Below are positions 37,100 through 38,169 of a stretch of DNA of 38,169 bases, piece after piece. The position numbers and the translations under genes are program-made. The DNA is taken from assembly GCF_012641405.1 (NCBI RefSeq), contig NZ_JABAII010000031.1, forward strand, positions 1 through 38,169, given 5' to 3'. The notes beneath the pieces were generated by a model that ran no database searches, had not been told where the DNA came from, and saw only the letters and a list, made by a program, of their open reading frames with translations. This DNA is from Rhizobium sp. P40RR-XXII (GTDB lineage Bacteria > Pseudomonadota > Alphaproteobacteria > Rhizobiales > Rhizobiaceae). Numbering within the stretch: position 1 is the first letter of the stretch; every line of letters begins with the position of its first letter.

Positions 37100-38011
37100 A
37101 TGAATTTATCGCAATCGTCTCGAACCTTCGATCCATTATCAGATGTGCTCACAGTGCTCGATGCGCGGGCAACCCGGAGGACTCGCTTCGAGGGCTCGGG
37201 CGATTGGGCGGTGGCGTTTACAGCGCTGGAACGCCTGAAATTCGTCGCAGTGCTGCGTGGGGCCTGTTGGCTCCTGCTGCCCGATAGCGCTCCGCAACGC
37301 CTTGAGACAGGCGACTGCTGCTTGATCGGCCGCACAGCCTATGCGATTGCGAGCGATCCCGCGCTGGTGCCGATCGACGGTTCGCGCCTGTGCGCCGAAG
37401 GGAATGACCTTGTGCAGCTGGGGGGTGACGAGACGGTGACGATCGGCGGCGGCATTTCCTTCTCGCCCGGGAACGCCGCCTTCCTCCTCGATATGTTGCC
37501 GGCTTTCATGCACGTCCCTAGAATGTCGACGGGAGCCGCAGCGATCACGGCGGTTCTGGGTCTTTTGGACGCGGAGGCAGAGCAGTCCGCTATGGGACAC
37601 GAGGTTGTCACAGCCAGGTTAGCGGAGGTTCTTATGATCCATGCTATCCGCACGTTCGCGTCAGGTTCCGACACCACAAGCGGATGGCTTGGCGCGCTGG
37701 CGGATCCCCGCCTCGGGCGAACGATTCAATGTTTTCATGGCGATGTCGCGCGGCCATGGACCGTTGCTGATCTGGCCGCTGAGGCGGGCATGTCACGGGC
37801 GGCCTTCTCGTCCGCCTTTACTCGCCGCATAGGACAGGCGCCGTTCGCGTATATGCGCAACTGGCGGATGACCCGCGCCCGTGCCGCGCTGGCTGAAAGT
37901 CATTCTAGCGTCAGCGACGTCGCGGCGAGTGTCGGCTACATATCCCAAAGTGCGTTCAGCCACGCTTTTCGTCGAACCTTCGGTCAGACACCACGGCAGC
38001 ACACGGCTTGA
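37100..38011 (+). CDS. AraC family transcriptional regulator with cupin sensor domain
   Basis: 303 residues. The N-terminal part resembles the cupin-6 sensor of AraC relatives (FVAVLRGACWLLLPDSAPQRLETGDCCLIGR). The C-terminal 100 residues carry two helix-turn-helix units: WTVADLAAEAGMSRAAFSSAFTRRIGQAPFAYM and SVSDVAASVGYISQSAFSHAFRRTFGQTP. It probably activates the divergent SDR gene. Effector unknown. Confidence 0.92.
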   Translation: MNLSQSSRTFDPLSDVLTVLDARATRRTRFEGSGDWAVAFTALERLKFVAVLRGACWLLLPDSAPQRLETGDCCLIGRTAYAIASDPALVPIDGSRLCAEGNDLVQLGGDETVTIGGGISFSPGNAAFLLDMLPAFMHVPRMSTGAAAITAVLGLLDAEAEQSAMGHEVVTARLAEVLMIHAIRTFASGSDTTSGWLGALADPRLGRTIQCFHGDVARPWTVADLAAEAGMSRAAFSSAFTRRIGQAPFAYMRNWRMTRARAALAESHSSVSDVAASVGYISQSAFSHAFRRTFGQTPRQHTA

Positions 38012-38104
38012 GGCGAGGGCCTATCTGACGAAATGCCAGCGCGGGCGATGTCACCTTAACTTGAATTCGGAAGCACGTTTGACGTTCGGCCTTCAGGATT
38101 GATC

Positions 38105-38169
38105 TCAGGCCACGGCTCCCGCCGCAGCCTTCCACTGTGCGATCGCCTGGATGCGGTGAACGCGGCTTT
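38105..38169 (-). CDS. Possible C-terminal end of a minus-strand gene
   Basis: One minus-strand frame is open from the window edge to TGA at 38107-38105 and reads VHRIQAIAQWKAAAGAVA at its end. Only about 20 residues are visible, so no family can be assigned and the frame may be chance. Confidence 0.3.
   Translation of the reverse strand, partial: SRVHRIQAIAQWKAAAGAVA

Overview
The window reads as a chromosomal or large-plasmid segment of a Rhizobiaceae bacterium (Rhizobium/Agrobacterium group). This rests on high GC, alphaproteobacterial gene families (DUF2934, DUF3008, a CsgH-type chaperone, a FeuP-like regulator) and repeated EcfG-type promoter motifs. No rRNA, tRNA, CRISPR array or complete insertion sequence was seen.

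Region 1 (1-9.3 kb) looks like a general-stress neighbourhood. It starts with the end of a response regulator and its histidine kinase. Then come an MgtC/SapB membrane protein, a BON-domain protein, several one-helix mini-proteins, a DUF2934 protein, a PEBP (YbhB-like) protein, a DUF3008 protein and a phosphoketolase-acetate kinase operon. Seven copies of GGAAC-N17-GTT, the pattern of EcfG general-stress sigma promoters, lie here, most just upstream of these genes. One gene (3608) carries an in-frame amber codon that splits a longer reading frame.

Region 2 (9.2-10.8 kb) is a compact curli-like locus: two secreted curlin-repeat proteins with strict 11-residue periodicity and a CsgH-like chaperone. 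No csgG secretion gene is present. Both curlin promoters carry 11-bp-spaced direct repeats, and a similar repeat precedes the PepSY/two-component operon at 17 kb.

Region 3 (10.9-19.6 kb) is an accessory block of lower GC by eye. It holds a GT25 transferase, a frameshifted polysaccharide deacetylase, a GT2 transferase, secreted proteins of unknown function, a duplicated small membrane protein and a PepSY-response regulator-histidine kinase operon.

Region 4 (19.7-31.3 kb) is a long minus-strand cluster that I interpret as organosulfur uptake and oxidation: a BisC-like molybdopterin sulfoxide reductase, a family-5 binding protein, two Dpp-type permeases, a fused double ATPase, two flavin-dependent (LLM) monooxygenases and an SfnB/DszC-like acyl-CoA dehydrogenase. 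Its two outermost genes are decayed: an FAD oxidase with its middle deleted and a stub of a Rossmann-fold reductase.

Region 5 (31.4-38.2 kb) contains a TetR-isomerase pair, an SDR/SRPBCC/NADP-reductase operon with two paralogous SRPBCC genes, and an SDR divergent from an AraC regulator. A perfect 14-bp palindrome lies upstream of the SRPBCC operon.
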